From Luzula sylvatica (Eukaryota > Streptophyta > Magnoliopsida > Poales > Juncaceae): a stretch of 64,000 nt of DNA. This document shows positions 1-12,214 of the stretch, in pieces. Each line of letters opens with the position of its first letter. Position 1 is the first letter of the stretch. The translations under genes were made by a program, and so were the position numbers. The notes beneath the pieces were generated by a model. It was not told the origin of the DNA. It saw only the letters and a list, made by a program, of their open reading frames with translations, and searched no databases. The stretch covers positions 60,843,070 to 60,907,069 of the forward strand of contig OX326957.1 of NCBI GenBank assembly GCA_946800325.1. The letters are read 5' to 3'.

Positions 1-483
1 AGATTCGCAATTCTCAAATGAATCAAATTCAAATGAGTCTAGCATTCCATCTTTATGGAGTCTAGCAATGCGTTTCTCATTCACAAGACCGAGACGACAA
101 TGCCAAAAGAAAGTTCGATTATCAACTTTAGGTTTAATCATTTTCGCGTTAACATTATAGATAGACTCATTATTTCCGTGATCAAAAACCAACACATAAA
201 GACCATTTTCTAATAGAACATTTCAATAGATAATAGAATTCTTACATATTGTAAATTCATTATTCCTAATAACAAACTCATAGCCATCATTGGCTAATTT
301 CGACACACTTATTATGTTCTTACAATATAATGATGGTACAAAATAACAATTATTTAGTACTAATATAAGTCCTCTTGGCAAAGTAAGATTATAAACGCCG
401 ACGGCTAAAGCAGCAACCTTTGCTCCATTCCCGACGCGTAAATCCACCTCGCCTCGCGCCAATCTTCTACTATTACTTAGACA
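1..483 (-). pseudogene. Copia-type pol start (protease tail and pre-integrase region), broken, runs off the window
   Basis: This continues the gag frame below on the minus strand. Translation resumes right after a TAG at 484-486, is cut again by a TGA at 223-225, then runs off the left edge. The part at 223-462 reads like the post-protease segment of Ty1/copia polyproteins (VGNGAKVAALAVG, then NIISVSKLANDGYEF). The part at 1-222 has a WHCRLG motif like the GAG-pre-integrase domain (usual form H-x-R-L-G-H). Both stops fit single C-to-T changes (CAG to TAG, CGA to TGA), as expected from decay of methylated DNA. No integrase or reverse transcriptase lies inside the window. Confidence 0.8.
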
Positions 484-1425
484 CTACATATTACGACAAA
501 TATGAGTTCCACATCCGGTATCTAATACCCAATTATTCATAGTTGAAAGATTAACTTCGATAACATTAATACCTGATGGACCGGCTTCCGAAGCCGTCTT
601 GCCCTTCTTCACCTCATCGAGGTAAGCCTTGCAATTGCGCTTCCAATGTCCAATCTTGTGACAATGGTAGCACGTCGCATCCTTGGATTTCTCCTTTTCC
701 TTTTTATTCGGCTTCGAACGTTTCTTAGCCGAACTGCCCTTGGACATCGATCTCTTACGATCCTTATTCTGAATCGTGATAACATTCTCAGCAACTTTTG
801 CTTTGTTCTCCCCGGATGTTTTCAACATCTCCGATTCAAAATTCTTGAGCATTCCATGAAGCTCATGGATCGTTTTATCCATCGAATGCATATGATAATT
901 GGTTACAAATGGAGAAAACATTGGAGGAAGTGCACACAAGATCAAATCTTGTTGCATAATCCTAGACACTTTCTCTCCTAGCTTCTCAAGACGGTCTATG
1001 AGAGCTTGTACCTTTAAAACGTGAGTGCTCACCGAAGACCCAAAAGGCATCTTGCAGTTCACCAACTCTTTGAGGGTACTGAACCTTTCAATACGCTCCT
1101 GCTCTTGGAACATTTCCTTGAGCACGACGTTTATTATATGCACATCCGAGTCCTCAAACTGCTTTTGAAGACTAGCGTCCATACATGCCAACATGAGGCA
1201 TGTTACGTCATTTGAGTCCTTCTTAAGTCTCTCAAATGCGGCCTTTTCATCGGCCGTAGCATCGGAGCCCGGTTCTACTAGTTTCGTATCCAACACGTGG
1301 CTTTTACCCTCTTGCCTGAGAACTATTCTCAGGTTTCGGTGCCAATCCAAGTAGTTCTGACCGACTAGCTTATCTTTTTCTACCGTCGATCTAATCGACA
1401 TGGTGTTGGTGTTATTAGAAGACAT
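484..1425 (-). CDS. Ty1/copia retrotransposon Gag with zinc knuckle and start of protease
   Basis: The frame of 313 codons opens at an ATG at 1425. Residues about 15-210 resemble the Gag/UBN2 capsid region of plant copia elements (KLVGQNYLDWHRNLRIVL near the start). A lysine- and serine-rich stretch follows, then a CCHC zinc knuckle, CYHCHKIGHWKRNC (C-x2-C-x4-H-x4-C), which binds RNA. The last residues hold an aspartic-protease type DTG (NNWVLDTGCGTHI) just before a TAG that cuts Gag off from Pol. In an intact element this would be one Gag-Pol polyprotein forming particles for reverse transcription. Here only the Gag end is open, so the copy cannot move by itself. The family is clear; the lineage within copia is not. 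Confidence 0.88.
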   Translation of the reverse strand: MSSNNTNTMSIRSTVEKDKLVGQNYLDWHRNLRIVLRQEGKSHVLDTKLVEPGSDATADEKAAFERLKKDSNDVTCLMLACMDASLQKQFEDSDVHIINVVLKEMFQEQERIERFSTLKELVNCKMPFGSSVSTHVLKVQALIDRLEKLGEKVSRIMQQDLILCALPPMFSPFVTNYHMHSMDKTIHELHGMLKNFESEMLKTSGENKAKVAENVITIQNKDRKRSMSKGSSAKKRSKPNKKEKEKSKDATCYHCHKIGHWKRNCKAYLDEVKKGKTASEAGPSGINVIEVNLSTMNNWVLDTGCGTHICRNM

Positions 1426-3582
1426 ATTCTACAAATGAAATAAAAGATTGATTAATAACGTTGCGTAATTATCTTATAGGCTTATATGATGATTATATGA
1501 TAGTGTTATTTTATCGAATTGATAACCCTCATACCGATACGGGACTCCAAGTCCATAACACTCAAGACCCATATATCACGATCCTCCCATAAGTTGCTTT
1601 GGCAGACTAGTGGGATCTCGCTATTTAGGTAGGATTATATCCAATCGCATCATATGCGACTCTTGAACCTTTATCGGATTTCGGTGATGGATCATATCAT
1701 ATACAATCTCATTCCCGTGTGTGCATCCTATCTATGCCCCGAACTTCCAATCAAGTCGGCTCTGGCCTTAACCCTTATTGGCTTGAACGGTTAAGTCACA
1801 ACCATACTCAACGTATCGTTCAAATAAACTACTAATAAGTCGGCTTTGGCCTTAACCCTTATCAGTCCTTATTTAACGCTTGCCACCCCGTCGATAACTG
1901 CAATAACCCATGTCGGCTTTGGCCTTAACCCATGTGAGACGTAGTACCGAACATAGTGGTTGTGAATATGGAAGGCATTTCAATGACTTAAATTGTCGGG
2001 TTATACACATGAATTAGAGATGTGCATCGGAATTATTTACACATGTATAAGCTAATTCTACCGGGATCACGTTCGAAAAACCATCAAAAAGGAAGAGTTA
2101 TTCAGAATTTTACCTCGTACAAGTTAGTACGTGATGCCTTCTTCTCCAGATCTCGTGAACCTTCACCAAGGATTGCTCTTGCACTCCCTCTACTCGTGTC
2201 CACCTCGATTTCGTCTGATCAGAACCGCCAACACCGTTCTAGCCGGTGTCACGATTATTTCTCTCAAGGTTTTTGCTCAAAATCTCTCTCTGAAACTCAC
2301 CAGATCTCTATTCGTATTGTGGGAAAAGAGGAAAAATTCGGCGGCCAGAATTAGGTCAGAATTAGAGAGCGAAGAGAGAGAAAAATGAAATTCTGAATAT
2401 ATATATAGGCAGATTTTAGGTTAAATCCGAAAATTAGGTTAAGAAACCCTAATTTTCAGAATAAATCCCAAAATTAATAAAAATCAGAATAAGCCCAAAA
2501 TTTAGGTTAAAAACTAATTATCTGAAATTAGGTTAAAACCCTAAATTCTGAACGGGCCCAGATTATGAACTGGCCCAATTCTGATTGCAGATTTGCCTAT
2601 TTATAAATTCTTCCAAGTTAATTCTTAAGCCATATTTTCTTTCATAAATATTATGAGGGATCATGACATTCATGTTTCTAAATTCGTGACAAAATCATAT
2701 TATATCACTATCACAAGATTTTCTAAATGCATATGATTTAATTAGAGAGAGTATTATTCTAAACAAATACTTATCTTATATGCTAGTATGTTTGATGCCG
2801 ATCTTATCGATATAAAGAACTCAAAATTCCGAGCTTCGTAGCCAAAGTTATCACGAAAACAAAATCACCATCCAGAGACTAGTCCGTTGTAACGCACCAT
2901 AGTCCGTTACCACGGACCTCCAATCTCCTTCACTCCGTTACCACGGACCCCAAGTCCGTTACAACGGTATTAACTGCGGATTTTGACCAAAATTTTCAGA
3001 AACATGTACGTTGTAACGCAACCTAGGTCCGTTACAACGGAATAAACTGCGAATTTTTGTCCAAATTGCCAGAAACTATTCCGTTTTAACGGACCAAAAT
3101 TCCGTTGCCACGGACTAACTCGTGAAGAATTCCGTTACAACGGACCAATGTCCGTTGCCACGGACTATGCGTTTATTCACAGTCCTCCTCACATCTCTGT
3201 ATCATATACAGGGTCCGTTGCAACGGAACTCCAAGTCCGTTTCAACGGACTATGTAATTTTCCCAGATAATCCCCAATTTCATGTATCTTATACAGTGTC
3301 CGTTGTAACGGATCAACCAGTCCGTTGCAACGGACTATACGATTTTTTTACTGTTTTGTCTGTTTTCGCTCGTTTCCAAAACGATCAATCATGAAACCTT
3401 TTCACGATTATTCCTAGATACTCTCAATCAACATTTGATTGATCTCTAGTGAATTCCACATGTGATTTTAACGGAATTTGACTTTCTCTATATGTAACAT
3501 CATGCAAACGGGTACGAACTTTGATAACCCGTGCGTATATCTAATATACGACTATGATTCGACCCTTGAATCGATGGCGATC
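1426..3582. other. Leader region of the copia element between PBS and gag
   Basis: About 2.16 kb separates the primer-binding site from the gag ATG, long for a copia leader. It has no convincing coding region. It holds three direct copies of a TCGGCTYTGGCCTTAACCC phrase (near 1755, 1840 and 1913) and the palindrome cluster at 2881-3345. A non-autonomous insertion within the leader could explain part of the length, but I saw no clear TIR/TSD pair. Confidence 0.55.
2881..3345. repeat. Cluster of TCCGTTRYAACGGA palindromes
   Basis: A 14-base perfect or near-perfect palindrome of the form TCCGTTGCAACGGA recurs about 12-14 times in 465 bases, often in pairs 20-30 bases apart (for example near 2940, 2955, 3027, 3079, 3100, 3130, 3150, 3213, 3235, 3299 and 3320). 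Variants alter only the central four bases. The spacers differ, so it is not a simple tandem array. Confidence 0.85.
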
Positions 3583-3594
3583 GCTCTGATACCA
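3583..3594 (-). other. Primer-binding site complementary to initiator tRNA-Met
   Basis: The minus strand reads TGGTATCAGAGC, the usual plant LTR-retrotransposon PBS for the 3' end of tRNA-iMet. It lies one base from the inner end of the LTR (TGTTGGGAA on the plus strand from 3596), the expected spacing. Confidence 0.9.
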
Positions 3595-3595
3595 C

Positions 3596-5100
3596 TGTTG
3601 GGAATTTATCCCGTCCCCTGGCCCGCACAGCGGATATGTAGGCCCGGTCCGGTTCCCATAATCCAAGATCACGTCATGATTTCGAAGGGTACGATGCAAA
3701 TAAGAAGGATAGATTCATACCAGTGCAAAATTGATTGCACTCGAAGGGTTGATTGCTATTCTTCTTTCTCCTGTCACGTTGGTGACAATCCGCGCGTCCC
3801 ACACCACGCGTCTTTCACCGCTCGTTGACGATTTACGTTCCTCCGGATCGATCACAACCGAAGAGCCACACGTGTCGCTCCTCTTCGTGTATCCACCTTG
3901 AGTCGGAAGACGTCGGTCACGGGTGCAACTGCCTAGACGAAGCACCGGCGAACTTGCTCGATTGATTGATTCTCTACACTGAGAAAAACTCATTTTTCTC
4001 GGTTTTCTCTCTTCGCACTCTTTCGCTCTAAGAAAGATGGCTCTCAATATTCTGGATAATTCTATTGATTAGAATGAATTGGACTTAATAGAGGAGAGAG
4101 AGAAAATCCTATTTATATTACATATGATTAGGATGGGTCAAAAGACATGTATATCTAATATACACATTTTCACACAGAAAACTGCATGTATCCTGTTCAG
4201 TATTCTGTTCATACGAAATTGGTAAATTCTTCTGACAGAAAATTAACCTTCACGAAAGTTGTAGATAATCTTATTATATACCCAACCCAATTTGGCTTGG
4301 CCCAATTGGAGTTCGTATGCAAAAGGTATGACAGTTTTACTAACTATATATACTGTTGTACCATTTCGGTATTTCATATAAACGACACTGATACTTCGTT
4401 CATATGAAATATATTTCTACATGAAGGTTATAGATAATCTTATTATCTATCTAACCCAATTTGAACCATTCAAATTGGATTTTCCTACTGAAAGTTATGA
4501 CCACGAATGTACGCTTACATTCGTTCATCCTTGTGTACACTTTTACGGTTGATCCGAAACTGTATTTATTTCACTTAGTCCTGGTTGATTTCTTCGTCCG
4601 GTTCAATCCCCAATCTTCTCACTTGAAGATCTTCACACTTAATCCACCTAGAATCAGTTCTTCGCGGAGAGTCGATGATCGTCCTAGTTCAATCGTCGTG
4701 TTCTTTGCGTTTGATCTCTCCAAAACTCGAAATAATGTTTTTCTTGTATTCCTCTATATTTTGAATACCGAGAAAAATGACTTGGTTAGAAAGAGAAACT
4801 CGTTTTGGAGACCTATCTATACATGGATAAGAAAATAGTGAGAAGGCATTTTTTGGCGGAGAATACTCTATGTGTTCGAACGGATACATACATATGTGTA
4901 TTTGTTCGAAGAAATAAGTGTATTTTCGGTTTTTCCAAGAAAAATGTGCGACCTTCGTTTTTATGTATATTTGTTCGAACAAACACAAACATGTGTCCGA
5001 ACGGATAGTATAAAAACGGCCATTTTCACATTTTGTTGTAATATCCAATATCACTTATTATCATATATATATTCGTTATTGTCTTAATACATATCATTTC
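3596..5100 (-). mobile_element. 5' LTR of the copia element (outer end approximate)
   Basis: The inner end is fixed by the PBS: on the minus strand the LTR ends TTCCCAACA. The outer end is placed where the minus strand could begin TGAAATGATA at 5100; this is a guess, because the partner LTR is outside the window. A TATA box at 4108-4117 splits it into about 1 kb of U3 and 0.5 kb of R-U5. U3 carries an imperfect direct repeat (near 4250-4310 and 4425-4490, containing TAGATAATCTTATTAT). Confidence 0.6.
4108..4117 (-). promoter_or_regulatory. TATA box of the LTR
   Basis: TATAAATAGG on the minus strand, followed by a CT-rich stretch and about 485 bases of R-U5 before the PBS. The position fits an LTR promoter driving gag. 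Confidence 0.6.
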
Positions 5101-5112
5101 AGTAAGTACTAT

Positions 5113-5826
5113 TAGAGGTGGCAATCGGGCGAGTAGGGTTCAGATCGGGTCATTTCGGGTTCGTTTCGCTTCGGTTTGCGGATCGTTCGGGTCATTGGGT
5201 CGTTCGGTTTGCGGATCATCTGGGCTCGGTTCGTTTCGATTTTCAGGTCATCCGGTTCCGAGTCGTTTCGGCTTCCGCCATTTCAATTTTCGGAAATTTA
5301 GTTTTTCGGAAATTTCATTTCGGATCATTCGGTTTTTCGGAAATTTAGTTTTTCGGATCATTCGGGATTTATTTTATATCATGCTGGTTTCGAATCATTT
5401 GAATTTCGGGTCAATTGGATTATGTGATGCTCGTTCTTCGAGTTACTCGGATTCCGACACATTTTAGTAAAATATATTGATTTTTTTTTTATGCAACTAT
5501 TAACACATATAAATAAATATCTTATTAGAGTTTTTATGAACATTCAGGTCGTGAGTTTCGGATTATTCGGGTCGTGAATTTCGGATCATTCAGGTTGTGA
5601 GTTTCGAATAATCGGGTGTCGGGTTAGTCAGGTTTCGGGTTAGTCGGGTTTCGGGTCGTTTGTGTTTCGAATCGGTTTCGGGTCAATTTCGGATTCGGGT
5701 CATTTGGTTCCATTTCGGATTCAGATCATTCAGTTTCGGTTCAATTTCGGTTTCGGGTCGTTAAATTTTCAACATTTTTCGGATGGAATTCAGGTTCGGA
5801 CAGGTCGGGTCACATTTTACCAGCTA
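5113..5826. mobile_element. hAT-like non-autonomous element built of TCGGGT-type repeats
   Basis: The ends are TAGAGGTGGCAA and (reverse complement) TAGCTGGTAAAA, like the TAGGGGTGGCAA ends of plant hAT-type elements. The same ten bases, TAAGTACTAT, flank it at 5103-5112 and 5827-5836; hAT elements make 8-base duplications. The inside is a degenerate array of CGGGTCATTTCGG-like phrases with no transposase. Confidence 0.7.
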
Positions 5827-5836
5827 TAAGTACTAT

Positions 5837-7612
5837 GATGATATGATAAAAATAATATTAGTACAACATAATATATATAAATGGATCATAAAAATATGAT
5901 AATATTAATGCATTAAGACATAATTTTATTTCAAAACAATATTGTCATTGACATTATAAAAAGTAAAAAGTAACACTTCCTGTAAAAATGAAAAACATAA
6001 ATATAAACTGACAATATGGCGCAAATATTATCGTTATTTGCTATATACTAAACCAACTGATCCGTTGTTTATCATTGGCTGTTATTTTCTTCTTTAATTA
6101 AAAAACTTGTCAAATAGCTAGGCGACATAGAAATATTTAGTAAAAAAATGGCTCGTTGACTTGTGAAATTCATGCAAGGGTCTACACTTGTCAGTGTTTG
6201 GGGCTTTTGAACGTGTGAACCGAAAAATAACATAACGTGCTTCATATTAAACAATGCAATTTCGTGCAATCCCAAATTTCAAATTATCATAATAGTCACA
6301 CGTGCACATCGCCACGCGTCAATAACAAATGATATTTTTATGGGAAACATAACATTAATGCACAGAACATATAATACGATTAGTTAAATTAAAATTGATT
6401 AGAGGGATTATAATAAGAAAAGAGAAGGTTCGATTCGCTTTTGGCCAATCACAAACACCCAGTGACTTATCACTCTCGCATTATATACTTGTCCCAAATA
6501 ATTAAATTATAATTAACATATCAGAAATTACGTGAACATGGCTAGCTATTCAGGTTTCTAACTTTTTGTTTTTATAAATAACAATAGGACTACAAGTCTA
6601 CAAGTTTAACACATGGTTCTTGGTTCGTTCATGCTCGATTCTTATATATATGAACCAAACCGAGCTAGTTAACTTTATCAATCTGAGCTTGAGCCTCGAA
6701 TTTTTCTTTGAATGAGGCCAGGACTCAGTAGGAGCGAGACCCAGTTTGCTCGGATTAGACTCGAAATATATTATATCTCGACTTTTAACCTAATTATTTT
6801 TATCTCGGTTAATTCATAATATATAATATAACAATAATTAAAATATATTACATACTATTAAGAGTGATTACTATTTAAATATGAAAAAAAAAGTGCATCT
6901 CTCTCGTTAATTAGCCCCAATCTCAGGATCATATTCTCTCTCTTTAATTAAGATGAATAAATCAAACAGCCAAGACCCCTGTTTTCGCTCGTTAATGAAG
7001 TTAATAAATCTACAAATACAATCAAAATAAGCTAATTAGTAAAAACTCGCTCAAATATTAACACAAGGACCATGCTTTCCTTTATGCTTCTACTGAAAAC
7101 CTTAGCTTCGAGCATATTAGCACTAGAGAACGCCGACAACAATGGCGCTCTCCCTCTCTCTGGTGTTTAATAAGTTTGGTGATATTATGAATTTGTATTA
7201 TTCAGATATTATGTCGGATTTTATGGTAAAAATGCTTAATTTTGTTTTTTTATATATATATATATATTACAAAGCAAATTTAATGCTTAAAAACTCTTAA
7301 GTACCAAACATATAATACTTAATTAAATATCACACACGCGCATATATTGTGTGCGTGTGCGTGTGTGTGATACTAGCAAATAACTCATTTTTGTATCAAA
7401 TAGCAATTAATACATATATTATTGATACATACATATAAATTATACAATTTTATTAAAACAAAATTACAACAATATTAAGTTATTTTCTAACAATAGTTCA
7501 GCCAAAATCAGATGAAAAAAATAGTGAATCATACCACCTATATAATACTAATAAAAAAATTATTTCACACAAAAGACAACCAAAATCGTATGTGTATATA
7601 TATATATATATA
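5837..7612. other. AT-rich intergenic DNA, no gene seen
   Basis: No open frame here looks like a protein. Near 6600-6780 is a GAGCTTGAGCCTCGA-type phrase often seen in decayed plant transposons. Short TA and GT/CG-rich simple repeats occur near 7250 and 7335-7370. Confidence 0.5.
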
Positions 7613-9440
7613 GGGAGATTTTGATATGTAGACCAAATAAGTTTTCAAATACCTAAAATAGACAACAAAGTTCGGAAATTTGGAAAATAACACTCTCGAT
7701 TTTTGAAAAGTCGAGCGATTTCTTCCTTCGATTTCTTCCTTTCTTCTCCATTTCCTGTGTATATGTAATAAATCTCTCGACTTTTGAAAAGTCGAGAGAT
7801 TGATTTTGAATTCAAAATATGATATATTTCCCCAGATTTTACCATATTTGTACTATTATATTTAATTAACGTGATAATTAGAACATATAATTAAATATTC
7901 AGTAAAATTTATTCGAATTTATGAATTTAAATAATTATTAATTATGGATTAAGTTAACGGCTAACGTGTACTAATTATCATTTTTTTTCAAAAGTCGAGG
8001 TTGATTTTAATTCGAAATATGATATATTTCTCCAGATTTTACCGTAACATCTCTATGTTCTAATTAGTATATTTAATAAAAATGATAACCAGTACATGTT
8101 AGCTGTTAACTTAATCCATAATTAATAATTATTCAAATTCATAAATTCGAATAAATTTTACTGAATATTTAATTATATATCTTAATTATCGATATAATTG
8201 GACGTAATAACTAAATAATGAAGAATTCGGCAGGTACATCTTGGGGTGGAATAATTTTTTTTATTTTTTTTTCAAACGTGGTGTCAGGTGTTTCAGATAT
8301 TAAAAAAAGAAAAAATTAAACACCTCCAAGATGTACCTGCCGAATTCTCCATTATTTAGTTATTACGTCCAATTATATCGATAATTAAGATATATAATTA
8401 AATATTCAGTAAAATTTAATCGAATTTATGAATTTGAATAATTATTAATTATGGATTAAGTTAACAGCTAACATGTACTGGTTATCATTTTCATTAAATA
8501 TACTAATTAGAACATAGAGATGTTACGGTAAAATCTGGGGAAATATATCATATTTCGAATTAAAATCAACCTCGACTTTTGAAAAAAAATGATAATTAGT
8601 ACACGTTAGCCGTTAACTTAATCCATAATTAATTATTATTTAAATTCATAAATTCGAATAAATTTTACTGAATATTTAATTATATATCTTAATTATCGAT
8701 ATAATTGGACGTAATAACTAAATAATGGAGAATTCGGCAGGTACATCTTGGAGGGGTTTAATTTTTTTTTTTTAATATTCTGACACCACTTTTGAAAAAA
8801 AATTAAAAAAATTATTCCACCCCAAGATGTACCTGCCGAATTCTCCATTATTTAGTTATTACGTTCAATTATATCGATAATTAAGAAATATAATTAAATA
8901 TTCAGTAAAATTTATTCGAATTTATGAATTTGAATAATTATTAATTATGGATTAAGTTAACAGCTAACATGTACTGGTTATCATTTTCATTAAATATACT
9001 AATTAGAACATAGAGATGTTACGGTAAAATCTGGGGAAATATATCATATTTCGAATTAAAATCAACCTCGACTTTTGAAAAAAAATGATAATTAGTACAC
9101 GTTAGCCGTTAACATAATCCATAATTAATAATTATTTAAATTCATAAATTCGAATAAATTTTACTGAATATTTAATTATATGTTCTAATTATCACGTTAA
9201 TTAAATATAATAGTACAAATATGGTAAAATCTGGGGAAATATATCATATTTTGAATTCAAAATCAATCTCTCGATTTTTGAAAAGTCGAGAGATTTATTA
9301 AATATACACAGGCACTGGAGAAGAAATCGCTCGACTTTTGAAAAGTCCAAAAGTCGAGAGTGTTATTTTCCAAATTTCCGAACTTTGTTGTCTATTTTAG
9401 GTATTTGAAAACTTATTTGGTCTACATATCAAAATCTCCC
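7613..9440. mobile_element. Large foldback element inserted in a TA microsatellite
   Basis: The first and last ~640 bases are near-perfect inverted copies, beginning GGGAGATTTTGATATGTAGA on each side. Both ends abut TATATA runs, so any duplication would be a TA or lost in the microsatellite. The centre has two further hairpins, each with the core CGGCAGGTACATCTTGG in opposing orientations (8223-8248 with 8325-8347, and 8730-8754 with 8818-8842). No coding sequence. The superfamily is unassigned. Confidence 0.85.
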
Positions 9441-9441
9441 A

Positions 9442-9494
<53 letters not shown>

Positions 9495-11271
9495 TGATAA
9501 CCAATTAATAGGAAGAGTTGCACGCTACACTTGAACCCCACAGCAAAATTGGTGCTTTACAAATCGAGGTATATTGCATATTTATCTTCCTTCAGTATTT
9601 TTATATCGTAAAAAGTGATCTAATCATCTAACAAAAAGAAGTCGATACATTTTGGTCCACCTGTATCGATTGTACAGTAGACAGACTCTTATATATATAT
9701 ATATATATATATAATGTCATGCATATTTAAATAGAGAAAATATTTTAAAACTAATATCAAAATTTCACTTAGCAAAATCACAATTATAAATTTTTTAACA
9801 TCATATCGTACTTTTGAATCTTGTGCTAATAAGATATAAATAGTGTTTGATGTATATTTATAATTTTAAAAATTATTTGTGTTTTGATATATGTGGATCT
9901 TCTCTTTCATTTAATTAATTTTCGAAAATTTTATTATCAACATTTTTTTAACAAAGACAACTATAACTACTTAGTATTATGCATGTTATTTAAAATGATA
10001 ATTTTAGAAATACTATAATAATGGTTAAAAGCCAATTATGTAAAATGTGATTTTTTTTATTTGCATTGTATTTCAAGCATACCTTCCTTACAAATCCAAG
10101 CTTGAGAAAATGTTGTGTTGAAACTATACTAATATATTGAATGTCAAAATAAAAACAAAAAATAGAGGGAATATATTTGACAGGTTTTCTAATTTATAAT
10201 TTCAATAATAATAATAATAATAATAATTTCAATAATATTATTTATTTTAACATTTTTTATTTTTTATGATAGTTTAATATGTATTTATTATTTATTAAAT
10301 TATAGAGATTTAAAAAATAAAACTATGCGGGTATAATGGTCATTTAAAAAAAAAAACATAACAAATGGATAGGTGGTTTTTGAGAGAATCTAAAAATGTT
10401 AGGGGGTTTTTGAAGAAGAAACAAATATAGGGGTTTTTTCATAATTTACAGAAAAATTAGGAGATTTTCGAAGAATTCCCCTTTAAATTTTATCACGTTT
10501 CACAATATAGTTAATACAATTGTATAATGTAGCACAAGTATAAATGTATAATGCATAAATTTGGGTGAAAATTATAGGTGTGAAGTTAATTTCACGAAGA
10601 AATTTTTTTATTAAAAACAAGGAATTAAGACAAGTTGGTGCATATTTAAAGAACTTTTAATACCTCGAAATTCGTTAGGTTATTAATTTCATGCATGCAT
10701 GCTTCAGAGGTAGTCGGTTAATCGTGGAATTACAACCCTAATTAATTAACTACAGACCCAATTAAACTATGTTTTATAGATTCTAGCAACAATTAAGGGC
10801 CATTAACCCCAAATTATAACACCAATATTTCCCGTGGATTCCGCATATTAAAAAAAGTACATGATTAATTAATATCCCTCGTGTTTCCTTTTACTGTACA
10901 GCTATATTTCGTATTAACCTATTTTTGAACTATGCAAAGGATAAGATAAGATATAAGAACCATGCATATTATATTGATCATGATGCGAACAAAATGTACG
11001 TACATAGTTCGTGCCAAATAATGAGTGCAATTTGGGATACAATGAATAATGGATTCGATGTTTTTAGTTCGTGCCAAATAAAATATATACAGTGAACTTA
11101 CTAATATTTTCTCACACGTGTGGGTGGGTGCATCGATATGTATCTTGAAATCTTTTTTTCTTTACGATAAATTATATTGAAGTATCCCAAAATAAATTTA
11201 AAAGGAACAAGCACATAAATGGCCATTAAAGCCCATTAATTAGTTCAAGGCTTTATTTCAATTCAATCTTT
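9441..11271. other. AT-rich intergenic DNA with one transposon arm
   Basis: No gene is visible. A TA run and about 30 T's follow 9440. At 10345-10482 is one terminal arm of the family at 38180-39212: repeated phrases of AGGGGGTTTTTGA type ending GAAGAATTCCCC. A matching left arm is degraded or absent (perhaps near 10165). Confidence 0.5.
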
Positions 11272-12197
11272 ATTGATCCTTGATGGAAGAGGTGAATCAT
11301 AATGATTCATGAATGAATGAATGAGTTATGAGCTTTTATTACTTTTTGGGCCTTCATTTCAAAGTACAGCTCTCCTTTCTATAAATCTAGCATTAATATA
11401 CCATATATTATGACTTTATGATTTATGATACTCGTCATATATTGTGAATTTATGAATTATGAATCTATGATACTATCTTAGAGGGCCCCGTTAAATCAAC
11501 AAGTACAAAAAATCAACACTACGTTATTCATGTGATTTGATTTCTCAGTAGTAAATATTAATGTATTATGTAACTAGGAACTTATTTCTGAATAAAGTTG
11601 TTTCTGATGAAAATTTGCTGTAATATTTCTGTTTAATCCTGTGAAAGAGAGAAAATTAGAAATATATTTTTCTCTAACTCGCCAATACGTCATTTGTACG
11701 GCGTGTATATTTCTCGACGAGAACAAAATCGATGACTACTCTCGTTCATGGGAACCAAATGTGTGATGATTTCATACTTGTTGCATGATCTATACATATT
11801 TATATATTGGATGACCTTCTATTGTCAACAACAATCTCAATGCATAATTACCTTTAACTCAAAACAAAATATTATGATATTCGAGACAAATCTAGCATTA
11901 ATATTATGATATATTGGATGACCTTCTATTGTTGCATGATCCTTGATGGAAGAGGTGAATCATAATGATTCATGAATGAGCTTTCATTACTTTTTGGGCC
12001 TTCATTTCAAAGTACAGCTCTCCTTTCTATAAATCTAGCATTAATATACCATATATTATGACTTTATGATTTATGATACTTGTCATATATTGTGAATTTA
12101 TGAATTATGAATCTATGATACTATCTTAGAGGGGCCCATCAAATCAACAAGTACAAAAAATCAACACTACTTTATTCATGTGATTTGATTTCTTAGT
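11272..12197. repeat. Tandem duplication of host DNA, first copy and start of second
   Basis: A unit beginning GATCCTTGATGGAAGAGG occurs at 11275 and again at 11941 and stays nearly identical. The first copy runs to about 11884. The second is interrupted at 12197 by Mutator-like insertions and resumes at 17463. The first copy therefore shows the pre-insertion sequence. Confidence 0.88.
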
Positions 12198-12214
12198 AAA
12201 TATTAGGAAAAAAT

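Noticed and set aside
646..981. Plus-strand open frame of 111 codons opposite gag
   Set aside because: It is the antisense shadow of the retrotransposon Gag frame, which has the zinc knuckle and normal family features.
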